A stretch of DNA of 64,000 nt from contig OZ022342.1 in NCBI GenBank assembly GCA_963989245.1, forward strand, positions 19,543,868 through 19,607,867, written 5' to 3'. This stretch comes from Nansenia antarctica (lineage: Eukaryota; Chordata; Actinopteri; Argentiniformes; Microstomatidae). Under the pieces are notes generated by a model, which was not told where the DNA came from, did not search any database, and saw nothing but the letters and a program-made list of their open reading frames with translations. Positions 1 through 9,865 of this stretch are shown here, in pieces. A program made the position numbers and the translations under genes. Every line of letters begins with the position of its first letter. Position 1 is the first letter of the stretch.

Positions 1-433
1 TTGACTCTCTGATCTCAAATTTTACGGAGTTTTCCCCGAATTGTGGGGCATTATCATTAATATCTTGGACTTGCAAAATGATATTATGTAATTCTAAGGG
101 ACTCTCTAGAACCATTTCATATTTTAGAGTGCATGAAATCCTCATATCACAAAGCTGCTCCCGGTCTATTGTTTCAGACACGACCAAATCACCAGTGCTC
201 AGATTAATGTCACAATACCGTTTGCTACTACCGTCAACATCTAAACGAGCTTTCCGGGACAACAGTCTTTTAGAATCCAATCCCAGATCCTTGGCTATAT
301 TTCCGATTACAGACCCGCGTTTCATTTCCTCGGGAACAGAATATGTTACATCTCCATAGCTGGTGCGCAGCAGGAAATGAAACAAAGCCAGGCAGAACAT
401 CAACGCAGAGAGCGAGAATCCTTTGTATCCCAT
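1..433 (-). CDS. Gamma-type protocadherin variable exon A (5' part only; runs off the left edge)
   Basis: The ATG complement lies at 431-433, and the frame stays open to position 1, giving 144 codons. The product begins MGYKGFSLSALMFC, a hydrophobic signal peptide ending near LRTSYG. EC1 follows with the family landmarks YSVPEEMKRGS, RYCDINLSTG, IDREQLC and DINDNAPQF, and the exon then enters EC2. The family forms homophilic cell-surface recognition units on neurons through EC1-EC4. A promoter element of the GGTGAATAGCGAC type lies about 200 bp upstream, the same variant as in exon F. The start codon and EC1 also resemble exon F (MEYKGFS), so A and F probably form a subgroup distinct from the MEHVGLS exons. 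The 3' end, splice donor and constant exons are outside the window. No break is seen. Confidence 0.9.
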   Translation of the reverse strand, partial: MGYKGFSLSALMFCLALFHFLLRTSYGDVTYSVPEEMKRGSVIGNIAKDLGLDSKRLLSRKARLDVDGSSKRYCDINLSTGDLVVSETIDREQLCDMRISCTLKYEMVLESPLELHNIILQVQDINDNAPQFGENSVKFEIRES

Positions 434-627
434 GTTCAGTTCGAAACGTTATCCGGATGTTATGTAATGGTCTGAAATAATACAATCCAACATGTATGAC
501 AACATGTACGAGTCCAAAATGCACAACCTCAGATGTAGAGCCACTTCTCTATACAGTAGTATAACGAGGTTTCCTCCCCTTGTATATTTCCAGAGAGGGT
601 GGAGAGATGGAAATGTAAAACATTGCT

Positions 628-642
628 GGTGAATAGCGACAC
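628..642 (-). promoter_or_regulatory. CSE (CGCT-type) promoter element of exon A
   Basis: The minus strand reads GTGTCGCTATTCACC, matching the conserved CGCT-core element found upstream of clustered protocadherin variable exons. In mammals this element lies in a CTCF-bound promoter that controls promoter choice. It sits about 195 bp upstream of the exon A start codon. The variant base (CTATTCACC rather than CTGTTCAC) is shared only with exon F here. Confidence 0.75.
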
Positions 643-1297
643 TATGAGTACTTTCATAAAACTGCAGACAATCATGTTTGACTTAGACCGTCACCAAGTG
701 TACAGAGGGGAGGCAAGATGCAGTCAAACACAGATGTATTTTCCTTTACAGATACATTCTATATCAACACGAGCATGAGCAAAACAATATGAACATATGA
801 GCCATTTGAGTCTTGAAATAGCGTTATGTCAATATTGTGTTTCCATTTTCCACATACGTAGACATGCGTTATTTTAACTGTAGCGCAGGTCCTGTCACAG
901 CGTTGACTTTGTAACTGCCTCACATTGTCAGTAAATTCATAATTTGCCACCTTGCTAATTTCTTGGTTCTTAGTATATACAGTAGTCCTATAGGCGGAAC
1001 TAATCTGCCACTCCAATGTTCCACACATAATTATTTATCAGAAGCACCTAACAAACAAAGCGCCAAAATATAATAAAAATAATGTCATAACAGTTTTAAT
1101 TATCAATCAGTATATACTAATAAGAAGACTAGAATAAGCAACCAAGATCCAGACCCTCTTAAGTAATAAGCAGCCTACGAGGTATGTTTTGATTTGTGTT
1201 CATTTCTATGCAACGATATTTGAATGTGTTAATATGCTTGCTAGTCAATATGCTAGCTAGCTACCTATTGTAATACAAGACATACCATACATACATG
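643..1297. other. AT-rich intergenic sequence upstream of exon A
   Basis: I see no gene, splice-compatible exon or recognisable repeat in this stretch. The short reading frames in it lack any family signature. Confidence 0.6.
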
Positions 1298-1745
1298 CAT
1301 TTCACCAGGTACGAGGAGGAAGAAGGGCTTTGATAGTCACCAGTTGTTTTCACAGATTATTTGTTTATTTACATTATCTGTTTTCTATTGTTGGTAAATA
1401 TGTAAATACGTAAATACATTTGATTTAATTAAAAAAAAAATATTATATTAATATTGAAGTCAACTGCAGATTATTAATTATTAATCTCTGATTATTGGAG
1501 AAGGGGTAGGATTAAATAAGCGTATGCTTCTTCCTACTCCTTTTCGGACATGTTAAGTAAATAGTGTTTTTTGTTTTGTTTTGTTTTTTCTTGTTTTTGT
1601 TTTGTTTTTTCTAGTTTTTGTTTTGTTTTTTCTAGTTTTTGTTTTGTTTTTTCTTGTTTTTGTTTTGTCTTTTGTTGTTATAACTATTTCTTTTTACACA
1701 TGTTCGAAATAAAGCTTTCATTCATTCATTCATTCATTCATACAT
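1298..1745 (+). mobile_element. LINE 3'-end fragment (L2/CR1-like) with (ATTC)n tail
   Basis: This stretch closely repeats 33868-34242. It starts at the last codons of a LINE reverse-transcriptase ORF (the peptide end YEEEEGL then stop) and continues through an AT-rich 3' UTR and a block of TTTTG-rich repeats. It ends with AATAAAG and a (CATT)n tail near 1720-1740. A tandem-repeat tail instead of poly(A) is typical of CR1/L2-type LINEs. It is heavily 5'-truncated and non-autonomous. The R2-like element inserted just downstream, so this is the older insertion. Confidence 0.75.
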
Positions 1746-1750
1746 GCATT

Positions 1751-1919
1751 TCATTGTTGTATTTTATTTTCTCTTTTAACCCAGTTCTCACGGGTTGGTT
1801 CAAGGAATAAAGCCATGTGCCTCAAGGGAGCTACACACAATTCCTTTGCTGTGTTCGAAATGGAATTCATACTATGTATGACGTAGATTTGAGTATACTG
1901 CGTCCCCACTACTTAGTAT
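1751..1919. repeat. 169-bp direct repeat, left copy (target-site duplication of the R2-like element)
   Basis: Positions 1751-1919 and 6056-6224 appear identical by eye over 169 bp, starting TCATTGTTG and ending ACTTAGTAT. They bracket the retrotransposon exactly, as expected for a target-site duplication. The length is unusually large for a non-LTR element. Confidence 0.85.
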
Positions 1920-1920
1920 C

Positions 1921-2244
1921 CTGAGGTCGCTGGGGATCACAGGATCCAAGCTGAGAAAGGCGCTCAAAGACCTGGCGGAGGAGGCTGAACAAGGGAGCTT
2001 CTGGCTCTGGCTCAGAAGAAAGGACAAGGCGTGGGGGAAAGGAGGATCCTAGGGCTGGCTGCAGGGAGTGGCAGGGAGACGTCCCTGTCACTGCTCCACC
2101 ACCTTGAGATGTTCCGGGATTAAAGGAGCGAAACATCAGTGAAGGGTGGCTCCCGGCTGACGACCCTGCAGTCAGCCCACTGGCACCGTCGGAGGTGCGA
2201 CAGGCAGCAATGCCCAGCAGGTATACCCACCTGTGCTTTCATCT
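1921..2244 (+). repeat. 324-bp 5'-terminal copy of the retrotransposon 3' end
   Basis: This matches 5733-6056 apparently without differences. It contains the last 43 codons or so of the ORF, the stop codon and the whole 3' UTR. It directly abuts the left target-site duplication on one side and the putative 5' UTR of the full copy on the other. It can be read as a 5'-truncated unit in a head-to-tail dimer. Confidence 0.85.
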
Positions 2245-2468
2245 ATTTAATCTGGCTTGCCAGTGACTACTGAGAAAAGAGCAGTTGGCATCCAGGAAAG
2301 ACTGGTGGGCTGCCAGGGAAGTCTGGCTGGCGGCAGGAAAGACTGCACCGGGGGTGGCGGGGCTAGTTACCCTTTAAACACGTCCTTGTAGCCTTGCTAC
2401 AGGGACTCCCCAAACTAACTACAAGCAAAATAAGGAAAAAACAACCCGGCGGTCCACCGAGAGGCGGG

Positions 2469-5400
2469 ATGGAAGATGGACCAATCACGACAGATAACAC
2501 GGTAACGACTGGAACGGCAACGACTAACGATCAAAGGATCCTGAGAGAATGCAGCTGTGGGTGGTCCAAAGTAACAACCTACTTGGGCCTGCGGATCCAC
2601 CAGGGGAGGACAAAATGCGGCGGCAGCTATCAGATGCAAACTTGCACTGCGCCAGCAGGTCAGACAAGGAGGAATCAGAGCCAGGTTGAGCACCACAGTG
2701 CTACTGATCCCACCATTGCATCCGGTGAGAGAGAGCAAGAACAGCCTCCCCAGCAGGATTTGCAACCACATCTGCACGACCCACAACAGGAGCATCAGAG
2801 CAGAACGCCAGGTAGAGAATCCACCAAGGAAACCCCAGAGAAGCCAGACCGGAAACCCAAGATCAGGTGGCCAAAGGCCAGCGACAAGGATTCATGGAGA
2901 AGCTTCGACGAAAGCTTACATACCACCCTCCAGAACAGTCTAAGAGGCAGCACAACGTCCAAGCTGAACATCTTCGGCCATATCATCTATGAGGAAGGCA
3001 AGGGAAGATTTGGAGAGATGCCTCAGAGGAGGACCGTTCCTAGGCAGAGCGGGAGACGGGAGAGAGAAATCCTCCAGCTGGTAAAGGAGCGGCGACGTTT
3101 GCGGAAGGCATGGAGGAGAGCTGAGGAAGAGGAGAAGGAGGGCTTGCAGAACCTCTGGAGTCAGATCAGAACCAGACTCACCCACCTGAGGCGAGCTGAA
3201 AGGATCAGGAAACGTAGAAGCAACAAGGAAAAGGCAAGGACGAACTTCTTCCGGGACCCGTTCAAGTACGCCCGGGGTTTGCTTGAGGAGACGAAATCGG
3301 GGAAGCTGCAGACCACCGAGCAGGAGCTGGAGGAACACATCAAGGACCAGCTCAGTGACAGCCAAAAGGAGAGTCCCCTTGGTTCCCCAGGGCACGTACC
3401 GCTCCCACCCGAGCCCTCTTCTCAGTTTGACACCACACCCCCCAGATGGTCTGAAGTTAAGCAGGCGGTGGAGCATGCGAGAGCTGCATCTGCACCCGGA
3501 CCAAATGGCGTCTCCTATAGGGTATACAAGAACTGCCCAATGACCCTGAAGCTTTTGTGGAGACTAATGGGCATTGCCTGGAAAACAGAATCCATCCCTT
3601 CAGCATGGAGCAGAGCAGTCACTACCTTCATCCCGAAAGAGAAAGACTCCCATAACATCAGCCAATTCAGAGGCATAGCCTTATTGAATGTGGAGGGGAA
3701 GATCTTCTTCTCAGTGATGGCAAAGCGCATGACCAGCTACCTCCTGGCAAACAATTACATCGACACCAGCTGTCAGAAGGCAGGCGTCCCAGGATTTCCT
3801 GGCTGCGTGGAGCACTCGGCTATGATCTGGGAACAGATCCAGACAGCGAAGCGGAGCAAATCAGACCTGCACGTCGTTTGGCTGGACCTTGCAAATGCAT
3901 ATGGGTCTGTTCCCCACCAGCTCATCCATTTTGCCCTCAAATTCTTCCACATACCACCGTGCATCCAGAGCCTACTAGCAACCTACTTTAACAACTTCCA
4001 TGTATGCTACACAACCCAGGAGTTCTCAACGTGTTGGCACCGGCTGGAGAAAGGGATAGCGATGGGTTGTTCGATCTCCCCCATCCTTTTCACAGCAGCG
4101 TTTGAGATCATCCTAATCGGCGGAAGACAGATGGTCCGAGGAATCAGATCCCAGTCAGGTCTGCGACTCCCAGCCCTACGGAGCTATATGGATGATGTCA
4201 CCACACTCCTTCAGACAGCAGCGTGCACAGCGAGACTTCTGAAGAGGTTTGAGGAGCTCCTAACATGGGCCCGGATGAGGATAAAACCAACTAAGTCCCG
4301 CAGTCTCTCAATCAGGAAAGGAGTCCGGAATGACAACATCTCTTTCTCAGTGGATGGCGAGAAGATCCCGCTGCTAGTGGACCATCCTGTGCGAAGCCTC
4401 GGAAGGCTTTACACGGCTGACCTTTCTGACAAGCACATGGCTTCTTCTGTCACTTCCCAGCTCTTGGACGGCCTGAAGAAGATCGACCAAAGCCTCCTGC
4501 CAGGGAAATTCAAGGTGTGGTGTTACCAGTTCACCTTATACCAACGTCTCATGTGGCCCCTGAAGTTGTGTGACATCACTTTAACAACAGTGCTGAAGTT
4601 GGACGCAAAAGCCAACAACTACATCCGCAAGTGGCTGGGCCTTCCCCGCTGCCTCACTAATACAGCGCTGTTTGGAAGAACCACACTGAAGCTCCCACTG
4701 AAATCCATCAGCCTGGGCTATAAACAGGAGAAAGTGAGACTCGTGTTCGAGCTGAGAGACTCACCCGACCCGTTTGTCCAACACAGCAAGGCCCAGGTTC
4801 GCACAGGACGCAAGTGGGATGCCACGCAGGCAGTTGACCAGGCCATCAATCGCTTGAAACACCAGGAGATCGTCGGGGTGCTGCAGCCAGGCAGGACTGG
4901 TTTTGGATGGGGATCAGCACCCAAGATGTGGTCCAAGGCAACGAGGAAGGAAAGGAAAGATCTAGTGATCTCTGAAGTCGTAAAGATCGAAGAGGAGTGC
5001 TACAAAATCAGAGCCGTGGGCCAACAACAGCAAGGAAGGTGGACAACGTGGGAGGCTGTGATCAACAGAGCCATCACATGGAAGGATATGTGGAGGCTGC
5101 CCCAAGCAAGGCTGAGCTTCTCGATCAGGGCCACCTACGACACCCTTCCCAGTTCCCGGAACCTGCACCTCTGGTACGGCACAGAGGAGACCTGCCAACT
5201 CTGCAACGCCAACAACCCAAACTTGCGACACATCCTCTCTGGATGCAAGGCGGGACTGACGCAGGGTCGGTACAGATGGCGGCACGACCGGGTGCTGCGC
5301 AAACTAGCAGAAATTCTGGAAGCACGCAGACTGGAATCAAACAAGAGCAGCCCAGTCACATCACAGCAGCGGATCCAGTTTGTCCGGCAAGGGGGAGAAA

Positions 5401-5864
5401 GTCAGGGCAGCAGCACGAAGCAGTGGTCCCTCCTGTCTCCTGGAGGAGAGTGGAACATGAGAGCTGACCTCGATCGACAGCTGAAGTTCCCACACGAGAT
5501 CACATCAACCTCCCTTCGGCCAGATGTCGTACTCTGGTCTACCCCGATGAGGACAGTCATCATGGTGGAGCTGACCGTTCCATGGGAAGAGGGGATGGAG
5601 GCTGCCTTCGAGAGAAAGAAGGAAAAGTACACAGACTTGGCAGCTGCGTGCTCGCAAGCAGGGTGGAGGGCAGTCACCTATCCTGTGGAAGTTGGGTGCA
5701 GAGGCTATACAGGAACATCTACACAGCGGCTACTGAGGTCGCTGGGGATCACAGGATCCAAGCTGAGAAAGGCGCTCAAAGACCTGGCGGAGGAGGCTGA
5801 ACAAGGGAGCTTCTGGCTCTGGCTCAGAAGAAAGGACAAGGCGTGGGGGAAAGGAGGATCCTAG
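2469..5864 (+). CDS. Single ORF of an R2-type retrotransposon: zinc finger, reverse transcriptase, CCHC knuckle, restriction-like endonuclease
   Basis: The frame is open from an in-frame stop at 2364. The first ATG is at 2469 (1131 residues), and non-ATG initiation further upstream cannot be excluded. Counting from 2394, an N-terminal CxC...HxxxxxC zinc finger spans residues 53-75 (CSCGWSK...HQGRTKC). A basic region rich in R, K and E follows. The reverse transcriptase has APGPNGVSY near 367, the palm motif LDLANAYGSVPH, and YMDD at about 598, where most relatives have YADD or FADD. A CQLC...H....C knuckle starts at 934. The C-terminal nuclease has the PD...E motif (PDVV...VELTVPWE) and RKKEKY. 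This order defines the RLE class of LINEs, which nick a chosen DNA target and prime reverse transcription there. No frameshift or stop is seen, so the element may be active. Confidence 0.88.
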   Translation: MEDGPITTDNTVTTGTATTNDQRILRECSCGWSKVTTYLGLRIHQGRTKCGGSYQMQTCTAPAGQTRRNQSQVEHHSATDPTIASGEREQEQPPQQDLQPHLHDPQQEHQSRTPGRESTKETPEKPDRKPKIRWPKASDKDSWRSFDESLHTTLQNSLRGSTTSKLNIFGHIIYEEGKGRFGEMPQRRTVPRQSGRREREILQLVKERRRLRKAWRRAEEEEKEGLQNLWSQIRTRLTHLRRAERIRKRRSNKEKARTNFFRDPFKYARGLLEETKSGKLQTTEQELEEHIKDQLSDSQKESPLGSPGHVPLPPEPSSQFDTTPPRWSEVKQAVEHARAASAPGPNGVSYRVYKNCPMTLKLLWRLMGIAWKTESIPSAWSRAVTTFIPKEKDSHNISQFRGIALLNVEGKIFFSVMAKRMTSYLLANNYIDTSCQKAGVPGFPGCVEHSAMIWEQIQTAKRSKSDLHVVWLDLANAYGSVPHQLIHFALKFFHIPPCIQSLLATYFNNFHVCYTTQEFSTCWHRLEKGIAMGCSISPILFTAAFEIILIGGRQMVRGIRSQSGLRLPALRSYMDDVTTLLQTAACTARLLKRFEELLTWARMRIKPTKSRSLSIRKGVRNDNISFSVDGEKIPLLVDHPVRSLGRLYTADLSDKHMASSVTSQLLDGLKKIDQSLLPGKFKVWCYQFTLYQRLMWPLKLCDITLTTVLKLDAKANNYIRKWLGLPRCLTNTALFGRTTLKLPLKSISLGYKQEKVRLVFELRDSPDPFVQHSKAQVRTGRKWDATQAVDQAINRLKHQEIVGVLQPGRTGFGWGSAPKMWSKATRKERKDLVISEVVKIEEECYKIRAVGQQQQGRWTTWEAVINRAITWKDMWRLPQARLSFSIRATYDTLPSSRNLHLWYGTEETCQLCNANNPNLRHILSGCKAGLTQGRYRWRHDRVLRKLAEILEARRLESNKSSPVTSQQRIQFVRQGGESQGSSTKQWSLLSPGGEWNMRADLDRQLKFPHEITSTSLRPDVVLWSTPMRTVIMVELTVPWEEGMEAAFERKKEKYTDLAAACSQAGWRAVTYPVEVGCRGYTGTSTQRLLRSLGITGSKLRKALKDLAEEAEQGSFWLWLRRKDKAWGKGGS

Positions 5865-6055
5865 GGCTGGCTGCAGGGAGTGGCAGGGAGACGTCCCTGT
5901 CACTGCTCCACCACCTTGAGATGTTCCGGGATTAAAGGAGCGAAACATCAGTGAAGGGTGGCTCCCGGCTGACGACCCTGCAGTCAGCCCACTGGCACCG
6001 TCGGAGGTGCGACAGGCAGCAATGCCCAGCAGGTATACCCACCTGTGCTTTCATC

Positions 6056-6224
6056 TCATTGTTGTATTTTATTTTCTCTTTTAACCCAGTTCTCACGGGT
6101 TGGTTCAAGGAATAAAGCCATGTGCCTCAAGGGAGCTACACACAATTCCTTTGCTGTGTTCGAAATGGAATTCATACTATGTATGACGTAGATTTGAGTA
6201 TACTGCGTCCCCACTACTTAGTAT
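6056..6224. repeat. 169-bp direct repeat, right copy (target-site duplication)
   Basis: This is the partner of 1751-1919. The retrotransposon 3' end (…TTTCATCT) runs straight into it. Unique sequence follows from 6225. Confidence 0.85.
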
Positions 6225-6998
6225 GTGCAATTTGTGTACGCGAGAAATGCCCGGATGTATAGCCAGAATTTATGCATATGCTGCGTAAGGTTACTTTTCA
6301 TAATCTGCCCCAAAATGCATCGCGCGTCTTTTCAGTCATGTCAAACTGCGCCATACAAACTCGTCATACAGCAACAATCGACATTTTAAAATAAAGGCTT
6401 CGATTAGCCTATACAGTAGACATGTGACCGTGACTACCAATAGGGTAAAACATCGGCCTACAGGGCTTAAAATAGGCTACCTCTTTTACGCACAATAATG
6501 TAATAATGTTAAAGTAGGCCTAATAATCAAAAACACTAATGTTTTGCAGAGCATTAAAGGGAGGAAAATATGTTAAATAATGTCTTTCTCCACCTGAAAG
6601 CTCATTCGCTCGTGAGGCGCTGTCCATGCTTGTGGTTCTGAACCGACTAGGCTACATCTCTTAACTGGAAGGATTGGGCACTCAGTAGGCCTACCACCCT
6701 CACAGCATTTATCAATTGACTCCTCGTCACGTCAAACTTGATCTGATATTCCTCAGATTCTGAAGTGGAACACAACCAGGCTGCTGAACTACAATCGGAT
6801 TTAGAGAAGGAACACATTGACAAAGCAAAATGCACGTGGCACCGCTTTTTCGAAATGGGACACAACAACTATGATTTATTGTAAAACAACAATTGAGACA
6901 AACAATCAACACTTATATTTCTACACGATGTTGCAGTATATGTCTATCATAATATAACGATAACATAATGTCAAATATTCCGGGACAACAAGCACAAT

Positions 6999-7080
6999 AG
7001 ACCGATTGGCGAAATAATAATAATAATAATAATTGTTATTATTATTATTATTATAAATAATAATAATAATAATAATAATA

Positions 7081-7119
<39 letters not shown>

Positions 7120-7205
7120 TAATATTAAACAATAATAAAAAATAATTATTATTATTCATTATTATTATTATTATTATTATTATATTAGACCGATTGGCGA
7201 AATAA
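6999..7205. repeat. (AAT)n/(ATT)n tract flanked by 20-bp direct repeats
   Basis: A block of AAT repeats followed by ATT repeats, palindromic in composition, is bracketed by two copies of TAGACCGATTGGCGAAATAA at 6999-7018 and 7186-7205. The flanks could be a target-site duplication of a decayed poly(AT)-rich insertion or a replication-slippage duplication. The remaining sequence from 6225 to 7453 shows no gene. Confidence 0.7.
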
Positions 7206-7453
7206 CCAAGAGAGCATGCATCAGAGCAGCTGCAATGAAGTATTGAGAGACCTAGGCCTATACATAACCGGCCTACTGCAAAACTGTGCTCGCTAGACAA
7301 AGTCAAAGACTTGACGTGGAATTCAAGTGAAGTACACTATAATTTACAGTTCAAAGGGGCAACAGCATATACAATGTTTCATGTTCATATGACTTTACAT
7401 TTCATATCGGACTTGCAATTTCAAATGATGTTAAGTAGCTAATTATGTTTTAC

Positions 7454-9865
7454 CTCGTAGGTATCGCCTGCGCTGTTCAGTGTCATGATACTTTCTCCAA
7501 TGGGCTCAACTGGACTCTTCTTCATTGTGTTATCCGCACGCAGCGTGTTGTCATTGTATGACGTAGAAAACTTGAAGTCACTGGTGCGTGAGCCCGTTGT
7601 CAGGTATGCGTCATAATTGTAAGAGCTATGGAGAGTTCCAGCTCCATCCACCTCTGCATAGTTGGGAGGGAAATACGCGCTGGGAATGGTGACTGCTCCA
7701 TCAAACAACATTCGAGGCTTTCTCCTACGGCAAAACCTCACGGCCACGATGAGAATAATGAAAGTGATGAAAAAGGTGGAAACGGACACCAATGCGATAA
7801 TCAAATAGGACGTTAGTTTCGAACCACCTTGGTCATAAGACATGTCTTTCAGTTCTGGAACTTCAGCCAAGTTGTCTGATATTAGTAAATATACTGAACA
7901 GGTTGTATAGAGAGAGGGCTGTCCGTTATCTTTCACTGATATAACAAGGTTCTGCTTCATACTGTCAGATTCAGAAATGTCCCGCTGTGCCCTGATCTCT
8001 CCACTGTGGAGACCAATAGTGAAAAGTCCCGGATCAGTCGATTTCATGATCTGATATGAAAGCCACGCGTTCTGTCCAGAGTCAGTGTCCACAGCTATCA
8101 CCTTGGAAACAAGGGACCCCGCCATAGCAGCTTTGGGGACCATCTCAGTCATCAAGGAGTTCCCTGCTGTAGCAGGATATAATATCTGTGGAGAGTTATC
8201 ATTCTCATCTGTTATGAAGACGCTCACAGTCACGTTACTGCTGAATGGAGGAGAACCATTGTCTCTGGCTACAACGTGGACTTTGAAGCTCCTAAACTGT
8301 TCATAATCAAATGCTCTCACAGCATGGATCACCCCCGTGTCTCCGTTTATGGATAGGAATGACGACACTGGAATACCATGGACCTCACTGGGCAGTATAG
8401 AATAGACCACTGTACCGTTCTGTCTCCAGTCTGGGTCTCTGGCAGTAACAGAACATATAGAGGAGCCAGGCTTGTTATTCTCAGTCACATAGGCGCTGTA
8501 GGATTGTTCTACGAATGCAGGTGGATTGTCATTGACGTCAGAGACAGATAACTGAATAGTCTTGGATGAGGACAAAGGTGGAGACCCTTCATCAGTTGCA
8601 GTGATTGTGATGTTATAATCAGATATCATCTCACGGTCTAGTTCACTTGTGGTGACAAGAGAATAATAATTTTTAATAGAGGGATTTAATTTGAAAGGAA
8701 CATTTTGCTGAATGGAGCATCGAACCTGTCTGTTCCTCTCTGAGTCTTTATCCTGTACATTAATGATGGCCACCTCAGTGCCAGGTAACACATTCTCAGG
8801 AACAGGACTGTTTAGCGATTTGATAAATATAATAGGTGCATTGTCATTCGAATCTGTGATTTCAATAATAATTTTACAATTTGATGCTGACCCTAACCCA
8901 TCCTTTGCCTTTATGCTAATTTCATGATACGTTTCCTCTTCAAAGTCGATTGGGCCCATGACTCTTATTTCTCCGGTGGTCTTATTGATAGAAAACAGTT
9001 TCGCTGCTCTCTTACTTACATGACTAAACTCATAAGTCACCTCGCCATTCAGTCCTTCGTCTGCATCGGTAGCCGTTACTGTTGTTACTACTGTACCTAA
9101 CGGAGCGTTTTCGGGTAGACTGACCTTGTAAACATTCTGGCTGAACACCGGAATATTATCGTTGGCATCCAACACAGTGACGTGTATAACAACAGTACCA
9201 GATCTCTGTGGAGTCCCACCGTCAACCGCTGTGAGTAACAACGTCACTTTCTCTTGCTGTTCACGATCTAACTCATTCTCTACCACTAATTCACTATACT
9301 TTCCTCCATCTGGGTTGCTATTAACAGCTAATGCAAAGTAGTCATTTTTTTCCAGGGAATATTGTTGAACTGCATTTAGCCCTATATCCGCATCGTGGGC
9401 CTCGTTTAGGAGGAAACGCGTTCCTCTAACGGCTGATTCACGGATCTCTAGTTCAATGCGGTTATCAGAAAATACAGGAGAGTTGTCGTTAATATCTTGA
9501 ATTTGCACAATAATACGATGCAATTCCAGAGGATTCTCTAACACAAGCTCGTATTTTAAAGAACAAGAAAGCCTCGACCTACACAGCTCCTCCCTGTCTA
9601 TTGTTTCAGCCACAACGAAATCTCCCGTATTCAGATTAATGTCACAATAACGTTGGCTACTGCCATCCATATCCAAACGAGCCTTACGAGCAGAAAATCC
9701 TCTCGCATCCAACCCCAGATCCTTAGCCAAGTTTCCGATCACAGATCCGCGTTTCATCTCCTCCGGAATCGCATAGTTCATGTCTCCAAGGCTTGTCCGC
9801 ACTAAGAACATAATCAAAACCAGACTGTACGTCGAGGCCGATACTGATAATCCAACGTGTTCCAT
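7454..9865 (-). CDS. Gamma-type protocadherin variable exon B
   Basis: This is one uninterrupted exon of 2412 bp (804 codons) ending in phase 0 at GAG|GTAAAA. Residues 1-27 are the signal peptide (MEHVGLSVSASTYSLVLIM…), cut before DMNYAIPEE. Six cadherin repeats follow at about 28-131, 132-240, 241-344, 345-449, 450-560 and 561-672, with calcium-binding DINDN/DANDN/DVNDN linkers and LDRE motifs. The membrane segment is at 685-710, then FCRRRKPRM and a variable tail with FPPNYAEVDGAGTL, SDFKF and NSAGDTYE. The C-terminal type is gamma-like. The exon should splice to gamma constant exons to the left of the window. Residues about 145-240 (EC2) are shared exactly with exon G. Isoforms act as cis-dimers that bind identical isoforms in trans and mediate neurite self-recognition (family knowledge). 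Confidence 0.93.

Larger units (their letters stand above)
1920..6055 (+). mobile_element. R2-type (restriction-like endonuclease) non-LTR retrotransposon, head-to-tail with a truncated copy
   Basis: The layout is: a 324-bp copy of the element's own 3' end (1921-2244), a putative 5' UTR (2245-2468), an intact ORF (2469-5864), and a 3' UTR (5865-6056) with no poly(A) tail. The 1921-2244 piece repeats 5733-6056, so the element has a 324-bp terminal direct repeat. Both copies look identical, which argues for a recent insertion. The likely origin is template jumping by the reverse transcriptase from one RNA to the 3' end of a second, or retrotransposition of a read-through RNA from a tandem array. 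It lies between gamma exons A and B in the opposite orientation to the genes. The exact clade (for example Hero-, R4- or R2-like) cannot be settled by eye. Confidence 0.85.
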
